12,199 nt of DNA from an uncultured Collinsella sp. (GCA_958346165.1 CATVQO010000033.1:1-12199), one strand, 5' to 3'. Positions 5,713-12,188 are shown, numbered from the stretch's first letter. Translations and numbers: made by a program. The notes: generated by a model not told the origin, from the letters alone.

Positions 5713-6681
5713 CTACTTGGCGAATAGGTTCTTGAGGTTGAACTCGGCTTGGACGGTGCGGAGCATGAGGTCGGTGTCGTCCAGACCCAGATGCTGCTCG
5801 TTGGCGTCGGGCGCGAGGGTGCCGCGACGGCGTGCCCAGTTCTCGAGCGCGGCGGGGGCGGACTCGCGGGGGAGCGAGCGCACGTCGGCGTCCAGGCTGC
5901 GGCAGATCTGGCGCGAGTCGATGACGATGATCTTGCCGGCGCGGCGTGCCTCGGCGTAGCCGTCCAGGTGGATCTTGAACCAGCTGTCCTCAAAGGCGGC
6001 GTTGTGTGCCATGTACGGGTACTTCTTCATAAGCTTGAGCAGCTGCTTTTGCAGCTCTTTGTTCTCGCGGAACGGCTTTTTGCCGTCGATGTCGTCCCAG
6101 GTGATGTGGTGGATATTCGACAACGGCACATCCTCGCCGCGGTAGATGTCGGGCAGGCCGCAGTAGTGTGCCTCGGCGTCATGCGGGACGGCGTCGCTGG
6201 TGAGCTCCATGATCTCCCAACCCACGTTGATGATATAGCCGCGCTCGGGTGCACGTCCGGTGGTCTCGATGTCGATACCGAGCACGGTGCCCTGGATGGG
6301 CTTGCGGGCGTAGGCCACGCCGAGCGCGTCGCGGTCGCCGCGGATTTCGCGCATAACGGACGCGGCGGTGCGCTTTTGCATCTTGCCGATGGCGGCGCAG
6401 GTGTCGGCATCGGACAGGCCGCGCGAGAGCGTCGCGGGCGTCACGTTGCGCAGACGCGCCTCGCCAATCTGGTCGCACAGGTCGCGGTTGCGGTCGGCCA
6501 GGTCGCGCACGGTGGCAAAGTCGAAGCCGGGGTCGCCCTCGGCGGTAAAGTACTCGGTCTCGAGCACCTTGAGGGCCTCCTCGCCCTTCTGGCGCTCGGA
6601 CTCCATGGCGCCGTGGTCGCCGTAGATAAACATGGGGATAAACGGCTGGCGCTCGTATTCGAGTGCTTGCGATACGTTCAT
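5713..6681 (-). CDS. DEDDh-type 3'-5' exonuclease domain protein with unassigned N-terminal region
   Basis: This is a 322-aa cytoplasmic protein. Residues 133-312 form a DnaQ-like (RNase T/DNA polymerase epsilon) exonuclease. ExoI is GIDIETTG with D137 and E139; ExoII is AHNAAFED (225-232) with D232; ExoIII is H297-x4-D302. These are the metal ligands and general base for hydrolysing 3' ends of DNA or RNA. IHHITWDDI (190-198) matches the segment that follows strand 3 in DNA polymerase III epsilon-like proteins. Residues 1-130 are not part of that domain, are mostly charged and helical, and I do not recognise them. It is longer than stand-alone exonucleases of about 180-230 aa. ATG 6681 has AAGGAG 6-7 bp upstream. 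It is transcribed away from the metal exporter gene and ends at a hairpin. The substrate is unknown. Confidence 0.83.
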   Translation of the reverse strand: MNVSQALEYERQPFIPMFIYGDHGAMESERQKGEEALKVLETEYFTAEGDPGFDFATVRDLADRNRDLCDQIGEARLRNVTPATLSRGLSDADTCAAIGKMQKRTAASVMREIRGDRDALGVAYARKPIQGTVLGIDIETTGRAPERGYIINVGWEIMELTSDAVPHDAEAHYCGLPDIYRGEDVPLSNIHHITWDDIDGKKPFRENKELQKQLLKLMKKYPYMAHNAAFEDSWFKIHLDGYAEARRAGKIIVIDSRQICRSLDADVRSLPRESAPAALENWARRRGTLAPDANEQHLGLDDTDLMLRTVQAEFNLKNLFAK

Positions 6682-6741
6682 ATGCTACTCCTTGGACGGG
6701 CCGCGTTGTGCGGCTCGAGGTTACTGAGTTATGGCGAGATG

Positions 6742-6800
6742 ATAGTTTACCATAGGCAACTATTGGCACCGCGCCCGGGACAACTACAATACCCTAGTTG
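6742..6800 (+). promoter_or_regulatory. Promoter of the metal exporter gene with two operator-like inverted repeats
   Basis: A -35 TTGGCA (6763-6768) and -10 TACAAT (6785-6790) are separated by 16 bp, pointing to the exporter gene with a leader of about 55 nt. Two inverted repeats with similar arms flank or overlap it: ATAGTT/AACTAT (6742-6747 with 6758-6763, 10-bp spacer) next to the -35, and CAACTA/TAGTTG (6781-6786 with 6795-6800, 8-bp spacer) over the -10 and start. A dimeric regulator is likely but I cannot say which. The leader is too short for a yybP-ykoY riboswitch. Confidence 0.5.
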
Positions 6801-6852
6801 ACCGCTAGGACTTTTACAATGCTGCCGAAAGACACGAAAGGTTCCATCCGTC

Positions 6853-7935
6853 ATGGATTTACTGATTGATATTCTGCTCGACGCCGGCAAGGACACGCTG
6901 TCGCTGGTGCCGTTTTTGTTGGTGACGTATCTTGCTCTCGAGACACTTGAGCACGTTGCGGGCGACCGCGTCAACGGCGCTATCAAGCGCGCCGGCGCTG
7001 CGGGTCCCGTGGTTGGCTCGCTGCTGGGCATGGTGCCGCAGTGCGGATTTTCGGCCATGGCAGCAACGCTGTACGCCGGCCGTGTCGTGACCTTGGGCAC
7101 GTTGGTGGCGGTGTTCCTTTCGACCTCCGATGAGATGCTGCCGCTGTTGCTTGCCGAGCAGGTTCCCGTGCAGACTATGGCGATGCTTTTGGCTTCGAAA
7201 GCGCTGATCGCACTGGTCACGGGTTTTATCGTGGACGCTGCCATTCGCGGCCTGCGCCGTAACGCCCGCGCGCACGCGGCGATTCGCCGTACCGTGCTGG
7301 GAACCGCGGCCAACCCGGCCCACGTGAACTGCGCGCACGACGACCACAGCGGCGGTGACATCATCGACGAGGTGGCCGAGGCAGGCGTGAGCGCCGACCA
7401 CATCCACGAGCTGTGCGAGCGCGACCATTGCGGCTGTGACGAGGATGAGGACGAGCACGGGCACGACCACAGCCACGATCATGGTCACGCGGACGAGCAC
7501 GAGCACCACCACGACCACAGCCACTCCTACGAGGGCGCGCCCATCGTGTCGATCATCCGCAGCGCGATCTCGCACACCGTGCAGGTCTCGGTATTCATTT
7601 TTCTGGTGACGCTGATTCTGGTCGCCGTGCTCGAGACGTTCGGCGAGTCCGCGATCGAGCAGTTCCTGCGCGGCAACGAGACACTCGCTGTCCTGGGTTC
7701 GGCGCTTGTCGGGCTGATTCCCAATTGCTCGGCGAGCGTGGTCATTACACAGCTGTATCTGGAAGGCGCGCTGCAACTGGCGCCGATGCTCGCCGGCACG
7801 CTCATTTCCGCCGGCGTGGGTTATCTGGTGCTGTTCCGCACCAACCGCAGCGCCCGCGAAAATGCCGTGTTCCTGATCATGATGTACGTCATCGGCGCTG
7901 GCTGGGGCCTCATCCTCTCCGCCGTTGGCCTCTAA
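6853..7935 (+). CDS. Predicted 10-TM heavy-metal (putative manganese) exporter with His-rich loop
   Basis: This 360-aa integral membrane protein resembles the family annotated as putative manganese transporter or arsenic efflux protein (DUF2899/ArsP_2 type). The two halves each carry a related block: GMVPQCGFS at 59-67 and GLIPNCSAS at 288-296, each preceded and followed by hydrophobic helices. The first half also has STSDEMLP (90-97). Between the halves, residues 157-227 form a soluble loop very rich in His, Asp and Glu, with two Cys near CDEDEDEHGHDH (195-206), as in zinc and manganese carriers that buffer metal. The start ATG 6853 has GAAAGG about 12 bp upstream, a slightly long spacing. 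It is transcribed alone from its own promoter, divergent from the exonuclease gene, and ends at a strong terminator. Metal efflux is likely from the family; the specific ion is not visible. Confidence 0.8.
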   Translation: MDLLIDILLDAGKDTLSLVPFLLVTYLALETLEHVAGDRVNGAIKRAGAAGPVVGSLLGMVPQCGFSAMAATLYAGRVVTLGTLVAVFLSTSDEMLPLLLAEQVPVQTMAMLLASKALIALVTGFIVDAAIRGLRRNARAHAAIRRTVLGTAANPAHVNCAHDDHSGGDIIDEVAEAGVSADHIHELCERDHCGCDEDEDEHGHDHSHDHGHADEHEHHHDHSHSYEGAPIVSIIRSAISHTVQVSVFIFLVTLILVAVLETFGESAIEQFLRGNETLAVLGSALVGLIPNCSASVVITQLYLEGALQLAPMLAGTLISAGVGYLVLFRTNRSARENAVFLIMMYVIGAGWGLILSAVGL

Positions 7936-7943
7936 GTAGGCCT

Positions 7944-8019
7944 AAAAAATGGGCTTCAAATAGCCATGCTCAGCGCCTGCGCAATGCGGCGACGCATGGC
8001 ATTTTGAAGCCCGTTTTTT
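7944..8019. terminator. Strong bidirectional intrinsic terminator
   Basis: A run of six A (7944-7949) precedes GGGCTTCAAA (7951-7960), which pairs exactly with TTTGAAGCCC (8003-8012); six T (8014-8019) follow. An inner pair GCCATGC/GCATGGC (7963-7969 with 7994-8000) extends the stem. It lies 9 bp past the exporter stop and could also stop minus-strand transcripts. Confidence 0.9.
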
Positions 8020-8052
8020 GTTGAGCCATGGATTCCGAGCGCTCACACCGCT

Positions 8053-8097
8053 CAAAACAAAAAGGTAGATTTTAGGCATGTCTCAAAAATCTACCTT
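8053..8097 (-). terminator. Intrinsic terminator of the HdeD-like/YaiI operon
   Basis: On the minus strand AAGGTAGATTTT (8097-8086) pairs perfectly with AAAATCTACCTT (8073-8062) across 12 nt, then TTTGTTTT follows. It starts 3 bp past the YaiI/YqxD stop codon. Confidence 0.85.
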
Positions 8098-8099
8098 GG

Positions 8100-8582
8100 T
8101 TAGTGCAGCAACTCGGTGAGGTTGCGTTTAAAGCGGGCGCGGTCTTCGCTGGTAAATGCTGCCGGACCGCGAGTGCGTCCGCCGGCGCGGCGTACCTTCT
8201 TTTCCTCGTGGCGAATAAACAGCTGCATGTCGATAGTCGCCTTGTCGTACACGCGCCCGCGCACACCGATGGCGGCGGCATCGCGCCCGAGCACCATGCT
8301 CGCCAAGCCAATGTCCTGCGTCACGACCACGTCGCCCGCCTGCAGGCGTTCGACAATGGCAAAGTCGGCGCTGTCGGCGCCCACGCTCACGTCGAGCGTC
8401 GTGACCCAAAAGCCGCGTCGCGCGTGCTCGGCATCGCGCGGGTCGTCGCGGCGAATGTGCCGTTCCAGGTTTTGCGTGCTGTTGCCGGCGATAACAACGG
8501 CGACGCCCGCCCGCCGCGCGCAGTCAATCGACTCGCGCGTGACCGGGCAGGCGTCGGCATCAATAAAGAGCGTCTTTGGCAT
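8100..8582 (-). CDS. YaiI/YqxD family protein (DUF188)
   Basis: This 160-aa soluble protein belongs to the widespread YaiI/YqxD (DUF188) family. It starts with the signature FIDADACPV (6-14); D8, D10 and C12 are the conserved residues. Later conserved pieces are VIAGNST (30-36), DVSVGADSADFAIV (64-77), VVTQDIGLASMVL (85-97) and the basic G-G-R-T-R-G-P stretch near 133-139 before the FTSEDRARF end. The fold resembles PIN/NYN nuclease-like domains, with acidic residues in matching places, but I know of no established biochemical role. Length is normal for the family. Its ATG directly abuts the TAG of the upstream HdeD-like gene with no clear Shine-Dalgarno site, so translation is probably coupled to that gene. 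A strong terminator follows immediately. Confidence 0.93.
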   Translation of the reverse strand: MPKTLFIDADACPVTRESIDCARRAGVAVVIAGNSTQNLERHIRRDDPRDAEHARRGFWVTTLDVSVGADSADFAIVERLQAGDVVVTQDIGLASMVLGRDAAAIGVRGRVYDKATIDMQLFIRHEEKKVRRAGGRTRGPAAFTSEDRARFKRNLTELLH

Positions 8583-9185
8583 CTAGCGCACCAGTTTGCC
8601 AAACTGAATGGCGCGAACAATGAGCGTCACGCCAAACACCAGCAGCGCGGCACCGCTAAAGATGACGAGCATCTTGGCCGACCACAGCGGATAGATAAAC
8701 ACGAACATGCCGGCGATGATGGAAAGTGCGCCGCTCAGGATAGCGAGGGCGCGGTTGGACGAAAGCTCGGACTCCAGAATGGACATGACACCTTCGACAA
8801 TCCAGCCAAAGCCGGCCACGATAACCACCATCGTGGTGAGCGTCGCGGTCGAGAAGGCCTGGTTGCGCAGGATTATGACGCCGCCCAAGATAATGAGTAG
8901 GTTGGAGATGATGCTCGTCACGCGCCAGCCGGTGGGCAGCAGCGGCTCAAAAATGGCAGTGAATAGTCTGATGGCAGCAGTGATTACAAAGTAAAAACCC
9001 AGGACAGTCGTCAAAAAGACGAGGGACTTGGCAGGTGCAAAAAGCAGCGCGATACCAGCAATGAGTGCTAAGACGCCCGTGATGGCGTAGATCCAGCGTA
9101 CGGCCTTGACGGCTTTGCCCGCCATGCTTTTCTCGTCAAATCCAAACTGGCTCGATTTTTGATCATCGTTCTTAAAGATGCCCAT
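8583..9185 (-). CDS. HdeD-like (DUF308) six-helix membrane protein
   Basis: This 200-aa inner-membrane protein has about six hydrophobic helices in three pairs: about 32-50, 53-77, 89-107, 112-137, 146-166 and 171-192. The repeated pattern of a helix ending near A-G-I-A-L-L followed by P and a second helix is that of the HdeD/DUF308 family, named after the E. coli acid-resistance membrane protein. The first 28 residues are polar and presumably cytoplasmic. The start is ATG 9185 (MGIFKNDDQ) with AAAGGAG 6 bp upstream; the longer frame back to 9311 has no ribosome site and runs into the divergent promoter region. It is the first gene of a two-gene unit with YaiI/YqxD, with stop and start codons touching. 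No specific biochemical function can be given. Confidence 0.87.
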   Translation of the reverse strand: MGIFKNDDQKSSQFGFDEKSMAGKAVKAVRWIYAITGVLALIAGIALLFAPAKSLVFLTTVLGFYFVITAAIRLFTAIFEPLLPTGWRVTSIISNLLIILGGVIILRNQAFSTATLTTMVVIVAGFGWIVEGVMSILESELSSNRALAILSGALSIIAGMFVFIYPLWSAKMLVIFSGAALLVFGVTLIVRAIQFGKLVR

Positions 9186-9372
9186 AAGTCTCCTTTCCGT
9201 GCGGCGTAAGCCTTGATCGTTACAACCAGTATCCCCTAAGGGCGCTGACGTATGGGTCGGGGAGGGCGAAACGTAACCCAAAGGCCCCGAATTGTTTCCG
9301 TTGTTCCCCACGTCGCGATTTTCTATTCAACAGGTGTAGAACATTGCAGCCCTGTTCGTTATTGCCTACGTT

Positions 9373-9391
9373 TTAGGTTAGATTTTCCTAA
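9373..9391 (+). promoter_or_regulatory. DtxR-box-like site upstream of the nitroreductase gene
   Basis: TTAGGTTAGATTTTCCTAA matches the corynebacterial DtxR/IdeR consensus TTAGGTTAGCCTAACCTAA at 14-15 of 19 positions and keeps both outer TTAGG/CCTAA arms. It ends 28 bp before the ATG, where a repressor could block initiation. Candidate promoter elements nearby (TTGCAG 9344-9349 with TACGTT 9367-9372) are weak. The link to the DtxR/MntR-type protein encoded at 373-762 is speculative, because that gene's own upstream palindromes look different. Confidence 0.45.
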
Positions 9392-9419
9392 GGACAATTG
9401 GCTTGTATTGGGGGTCCCT

Positions 9420-10091
9420 ATGAACGAAGCAGTTCCCGAGGCACCGTCGAGTGTCGAATCGATGGCAAAGCAAGGTTGCGAAAAGCTTGGCCTGGACACG
9501 TTTGACGCGCTGGTCCGCCGCGCCCGTACGTGCCGCCGTTTTGACGAGTCCATGCGCGTGCCGCGCGAGTTTTTGCTCGAGCTGGCGGAACTGGCGCACC
9601 TGGCTCCCTGCGGCGCCAATGCTCAGCGTCTGCGTTTTCATGTGGTGAGCGGTGCCGAGGATTGCGCGCGTGTATTTGATGAGCTTGCATGGGCCGGCGC
9701 GCTTAAGGATTGGTCGGGTCCTGCCGAGGGCGAGCGTCCGACCGGCTACATCGCGATTCTTGCCGAGCGCGCTGTTCCGGGTAAGCCCGCCGCGCCCATC
9801 ACCGAGGTCGACACGGGCATTGCCGCGCAGACGATGATGCTCGCCGCTCGCAGCGCCACGCCCGAGGTGGCAGCCTGCATGTTCAAGGCCTTTACGCCCC
9901 GCGCGATCGATGCTATGGGGCTCGATAACGACAAGTATGAGCTCAAGCTGATCATGGCTTTTGGCGTGCCGGCCGAGACGCAGATGATCGATGCGATCGA
10001 TTCCAACCCCGACGGCTCAATTAATTACTGGCGTGACGATGCGCAGGTGCACCACGTACCCAAGCGCCCGCTCGCCGACGTGCTGGTGTAG
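9420..10091 (+). CDS. Nitroreductase family protein (FMN-dependent oxidoreductase)
   Basis: This is a 223-aa soluble flavoprotein. Family marks are RARTCRRFDES (34-44, the N-terminal phosphate-binding R-S-x-R-x-F region), LAPCGANAQRLRFHVV (61-76, equivalent to APSGGNxQPW-type), DTGIAAQTMMLAARS (131-145), LIMAFGVP (177-184) and the terminal PKRPLADVLV, typical of the C-terminal arm. Such enzymes use NAD(P)H and FMN to reduce nitro, quinone or enone compounds; the substrate is not predictable. The usual Ser in the APSG turn is Cys64 here, and the Q-P-W block is QRL. ATG 9420 is chosen from alignment to family length; its ribosome site is only a G-run (GGGGG, 9409-9413 region). The longer frame from 9252 lacks support. 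It is divergent from the HdeD-like gene and precedes the phosphatase pair in the same direction. Confidence 0.86.
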   Translation: MNEAVPEAPSSVESMAKQGCEKLGLDTFDALVRRARTCRRFDESMRVPREFLLELAELAHLAPCGANAQRLRFHVVSGAEDCARVFDELAWAGALKDWSGPAEGERPTGYIAILAERAVPGKPAAPITEVDTGIAAQTMMLAARSATPEVAACMFKAFTPRAIDAMGLDNDKYELKLIMAFGVPAETQMIDAIDSNPDGSINYWRDDAQVHHVPKRPLADVLV

Positions 10092-10123
10092 CTGAGCGTC
10101 ACCGCGGCGTGATCAGACGGTAA

Positions 10124-10158
10124 ACCACCACAAAGGTGCCTGTCCCCTTTGTGGTGGT
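10124..10158. repeat. REP-like hairpin upstream of the first histidine phosphatase gene
   Basis: ACCACCACAAAGG (10124-10136) and CCTTTGTGGTGGT (10146-10158) are perfect 13-bp arms around the loop TGCCTGTCC. The centre reads GGTGCCTGTCCCC; its complement GGGGACAGGCACC is a motif I recall from dispersed intergenic repeats in many bacteria, often linked to REP-associated (RAYT) transposases. No transposase gene is in the window. It sits 15 bp before a GTG start and no T-tract follows, so it may affect translation or mRNA stability rather than terminate transcription. Confidence 0.6.
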
Positions 10159-10173
10159 ACGAGGGGAGAGCGT

Positions 10174-10716
10174 GTGGCAGATCTGTATTTGGTGCGGCAT
10201 GGGCAGACTGAGCTCAATGTGCAGAGCATTTTGCAGGGCTGGCACGATTCGCCGCTTACGGCGCGCGGGCGCGAGCAGGCGCTGACGGCGCGTACGGCGT
10301 TTGCGGCGCGTGGCGTGGCCTTTGATCATGTGTATTCCTCGCCGTTGGGCCGGGCGCGGCATACGGCCGAGCTTATCGTTGGCGAGGGCCGTTCCATTGA
10401 GCTGGTCGATGACCTGCGTGAGTGGCATTTTGGCTCGCTGGAGGGCACATCAAATCGCGAGATGCCGCCGCAGCCCTGGGGCGATTATCCGGTGGCCTTT
10501 GGCGGCGAGTCGGAAGTGCAGCTTCAGTCGCGCATGGTCGCGGCGCTGTCCCGTATTATGGCCCGGCCGCAGCACGACTGCGTGCTGGCGGTTTCCCACG
10601 GCTCAGCCTGCCAGGAGTTTCTTGAGTATGTGACTGGCGGGGGAGAGCTACCCGACAACGGTGCCGTGCTTCATTTTGGCTATTGCGACGGGGCGTTTTC
10701 GCTCTTGGGTTGGTAA
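10174..10716 (+). CDS. Histidine phosphatase family protein (first of a tandem pair)
   Basis: This 180-aa cytoplasmic protein is of the phosphoglycerate-mutase-like histidine phosphatase branch. LVRHGQTELN (6-15) carries the catalytic H9 with R8; SSPLGRARHTAE (55-66) supplies R60; REWHFG (82-87) gives the acid E83; VSHGS (140-144) carries H142. These four elements make the phosphohistidine pocket. The lack of a long insert and the overall size argue for a small-molecule phosphatase (CobC/GpmB-like) rather than glycolytic mutase; the substrate is unknown. The start is GTG 10174, preceded by GAGGGGAGAG. It lies 17 bp before the paralogue, with which it is presumably co-transcribed, and the REP-like hairpin lies just upstream of its ribosome site. 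Confidence 0.93.
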   Translation: MADLYLVRHGQTELNVQSILQGWHDSPLTARGREQALTARTAFAARGVAFDHVYSSPLGRARHTAELIVGEGRSIELVDDLREWHFGSLEGTSNREMPPQPWGDYPVAFGGESEVQLQSRMVAALSRIMARPQHDCVLAVSHGSACQEFLEYVTGGGELPDNGAVLHFGYCDGAFSLLGW

Positions 10717-10733
10717 CGAACGAAAGGACCCCT

Positions 10734-11369
10734 ATGAATAAAGATCTGTATCTGGTCCGTCATGGACAGACGATATTCAACCTTAAGCGTATCATTCAGG
10801 GGTGGAGTGACTCGCCGCTTACGCAGTTGGGTTGCGACCAGGCGGCGCGCGCCGGCATGTTTTTACGTGCGCGCGGCATTGAGCCCGATCATGCCTACAC
10901 CTCTACGCTTCATCGCACCGAGCAGACTATCGCCAACTTGTGGCCGGGCTTGGCGTACGAGCGCCTGGACGGCCTGCGTGAGTGGTTCTTTGGCGACTTT
11001 GAGGCCGAGCGCGTGATGCTTATGCCCGAGCGCCCGTGGCGCGACTTCTATCGGCAGTTTGGCGGCGAGGGCCAGATCCAGGTGCGCACGCGCATGGTGG
11101 CGACGCTGACCGATCTTATGCGGCGTCCGGACCATACGTGCGTGCTCGCGGTAAGTCATGGCTCAGCTATCAAGGAGTTTTTGGACCACGTGCGGGGCGC
11201 GGCGGCCGACGAGCGCGAACGCGTGCCGGGCAACTGCTCAGTGCTGCATTTTGCGTTTGACGATGCGGCCGATACGTTTGAACTGGTCGAAGTCTTTACG
11301 CAGGAAGACTACGCGCGCGAGCTGGGGCTAGAGCCGCTCGTGGCGGCGGCAGGTCCGCAGCGTGGATAA
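10734..11369 (+). CDS. Histidine phosphatase family protein (second of a tandem pair)
   Basis: This 211-aa paralogue of the preceding gene has the same motifs in the same places: LVRHGQT (7-13) with H10, STLHRTEQT (57-65) with R61, REWFFGDFE (82-90) with E84 or its neighbour as acid, and VSHGS (140-144) with H142. Segments such as QGW-DSPLT and FGGE-Q are shared by both proteins, so the pair arose by tandem duplication. It differs by a longer C-terminal tail (about residues 185-211) that has no counterpart in the first protein. ATG 10734 has AAAGGA 8 bp upstream; a frame opening at 10683 would overlap the first gene. The substrate is unknown. A bidirectional terminator lies about 50 bp downstream. 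Confidence 0.92.
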   Translation: MNKDLYLVRHGQTIFNLKRIIQGWSDSPLTQLGCDQAARAGMFLRARGIEPDHAYTSTLHRTEQTIANLWPGLAYERLDGLREWFFGDFEAERVMLMPERPWRDFYRQFGGEGQIQVRTRMVATLTDLMRRPDHTCVLAVSHGSAIKEFLDHVRGAAADERERVPGNCSVLHFAFDDAADTFELVEVFTQEDYARELGLEPLVAAAGPQRG

Positions 11370-11417
11370 CGCTGACGTTGCGGCCCGGTTTACCGGCGTA
11401 ATTGTTTGATGCGAAAA

Positions 11418-11460
11418 GGGCGGAGGTGCATGCGTTTGCTGCATCTCCGCCCCTTGTTTG
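11418..11460. terminator. Bidirectional terminator between convergent genes
   Basis: GGGCGGAGGTGCA (11418-11430) and TGCATCTCCGCCC (11440-11452) pair over 13 positions with one G-U, followed on the plus strand by CTTGTTTGTTT and on the minus strand by TTTTCGC. It serves the histidine phosphatase pair (+) and the DUF1015-like gene (-). Confidence 0.85.
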
Positions 11461-11467
11461 TTTGGAT

Positions 11468-11482
11468 GCTGGGTTTTCCAGC
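11468..11482 (-). terminator. Small hairpin near the end of the DUF1015-like gene
   Basis: GCTGG (11468-11472), loop GTTTT, CCAGC (11478-11482) lie 17 bp past the minus-strand stop. The stem is too short to be a strong terminator; the larger hairpin at 11418-11452 probably does the main work. Confidence 0.3.
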
Positions 11483-11498
11483 TTAGCGTTTGAGTTCG

Positions 11499-12188
11499 CT
11501 AGAACCGTGAGACCTGGTGAGTGAGCAGACCCGTCGGAACCTGCGGCGCGCTGCCGCTGACCTGCGCGGCGGGGAACAGCACGGCTACAGCAAAGTTGAA
11601 CGGCTCTTTGCCAGAGTAGGCGCCGGCAGCGCGGGCCTCGTCGGCCAGAATCTGCGATGCCCCAGCCAGTGCGGCGACATAGGCGGAGTCACCGGCGAAC
11701 ACCGGGTCGGGCGCCTGATCGAGCATGGCACGGATGGCGGCAACGGCGTCCTCGCGCTTGACCTCCCACACGCGATGTGTGACGCCCGCGGGATCGGTGA
11801 CGGCGTAGAGCGATGCGCCCTCTTTGGCAGCGCTCAAAATGATATCCATGACGGGCGACGCCTCGTAGGCGAGCGACACGGGGCGCGGCTGCACCTTAAG
11901 CTCGGCGATCGCGCGCGCGGCGGCGAGTGCGTCGACGCTCTCGGCGGCAGCCTCGTCGCTACCCGTCAGTACGTTAACCGGGCAAATCGCCACGACACCC
12001 GTCGCGCGACCCGGCTCGCCCGAGCATTCGTACACGTAATACGCCGCGCCTGGATCCTTGAGCATTAGGCCGTCAGCAATGGCGCCGCGCAGGGCGTCGT
12101 TGCCGCTCAGGATACCGCCCATCGCAGGCAGCGCCTCGAGCACACGGTCCTGAGCCGGGCGGATGCAGGGAAACGGAAGTGCTTTCAT
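11499..12188 (-). CDS. Short DUF1015-like protein of unknown function
   Basis: This 229-aa soluble protein resembles the first part of DUF1015 proteins: MKALPFPCIRPAQDRV (1-16) matches their M-K-x-x-x-F-x-x-I-R-P opening, residues 49-69 fit the Y-x-Y-x-x-x-x-G-x-x-x-T-G-V-V block, and EPFNFAVAVLFPAAQV (195-210) matches the F-N-Y-x-x-A-V-L-F-P-x-x-Q segment. Usual DUF1015 proteins have about 400 residues. Here the protein ends soon after that segment, and where the conserved D-G-H-H-R is expected there is GDSAY (166-170). Either it is a reduced paralogue with a lost site or a distinct subfamily. No frameshift is apparent and third-position GC stays high, so it looks like a functional gene. ATG 12188 has AGGA 6 bp upstream. 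In other bacteria DUF1015 genes often lie by serine-synthesis genes, but what lies upstream is outside the window. Confidence 0.65.
   Translation of the reverse strand: MKALPFPCIRPAQDRVLEALPAMGGILSGNDALRGAIADGLMLKDPGAAYYVYECSGEPGRATGVVAICPVNVLTGSDEAAAESVDALAAARAIAELKVQPRPVSLAYEASPVMDIILSAAKEGASLYAVTDPAGVTHRVWEVKREDAVAAIRAMLDQAPDPVFAGDSAYVAALAGASQILADEARAAGAYSGKEPFNFAVAVLFPAAQVSGSAPQVPTGLLTHQVSRF

Noticed and set aside
5749..6801. 350-codon open frame on the plus strand
   Set aside because: It is antisense to the exonuclease gene, which has all catalytic motifs and a good ribosome site.
6797..6852. Possible yybP-ykoY manganese riboswitch ahead of the exporter
   Set aside because: The leader is only about 55 nt and shows none of the conserved paired elements.
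6859..7776. 305-codon open frame on the minus strand with V/L-rich segments that look like membrane helices
   Set aside because: It is antisense to the exporter; the V/L run is the complement of the His/Asp-rich loop.
8103..8900. 265-codon open frame on the plus strand
   Set aside because: It is antisense to the YaiI/YqxD and HdeD-like genes, is rich in A/G/H/R, and matches no family that I know.
9252..9419. Longer nitroreductase start at 9252
   Set aside because: The added residues match no nitroreductase feature and the frame crosses the DtxR-box-like promoter site.
11517..12068. 183-codon open frame on the plus strand
   Set aside because: It is antisense to the DUF1015-like gene and reads as low-complexity G/R/A-rich sequence.
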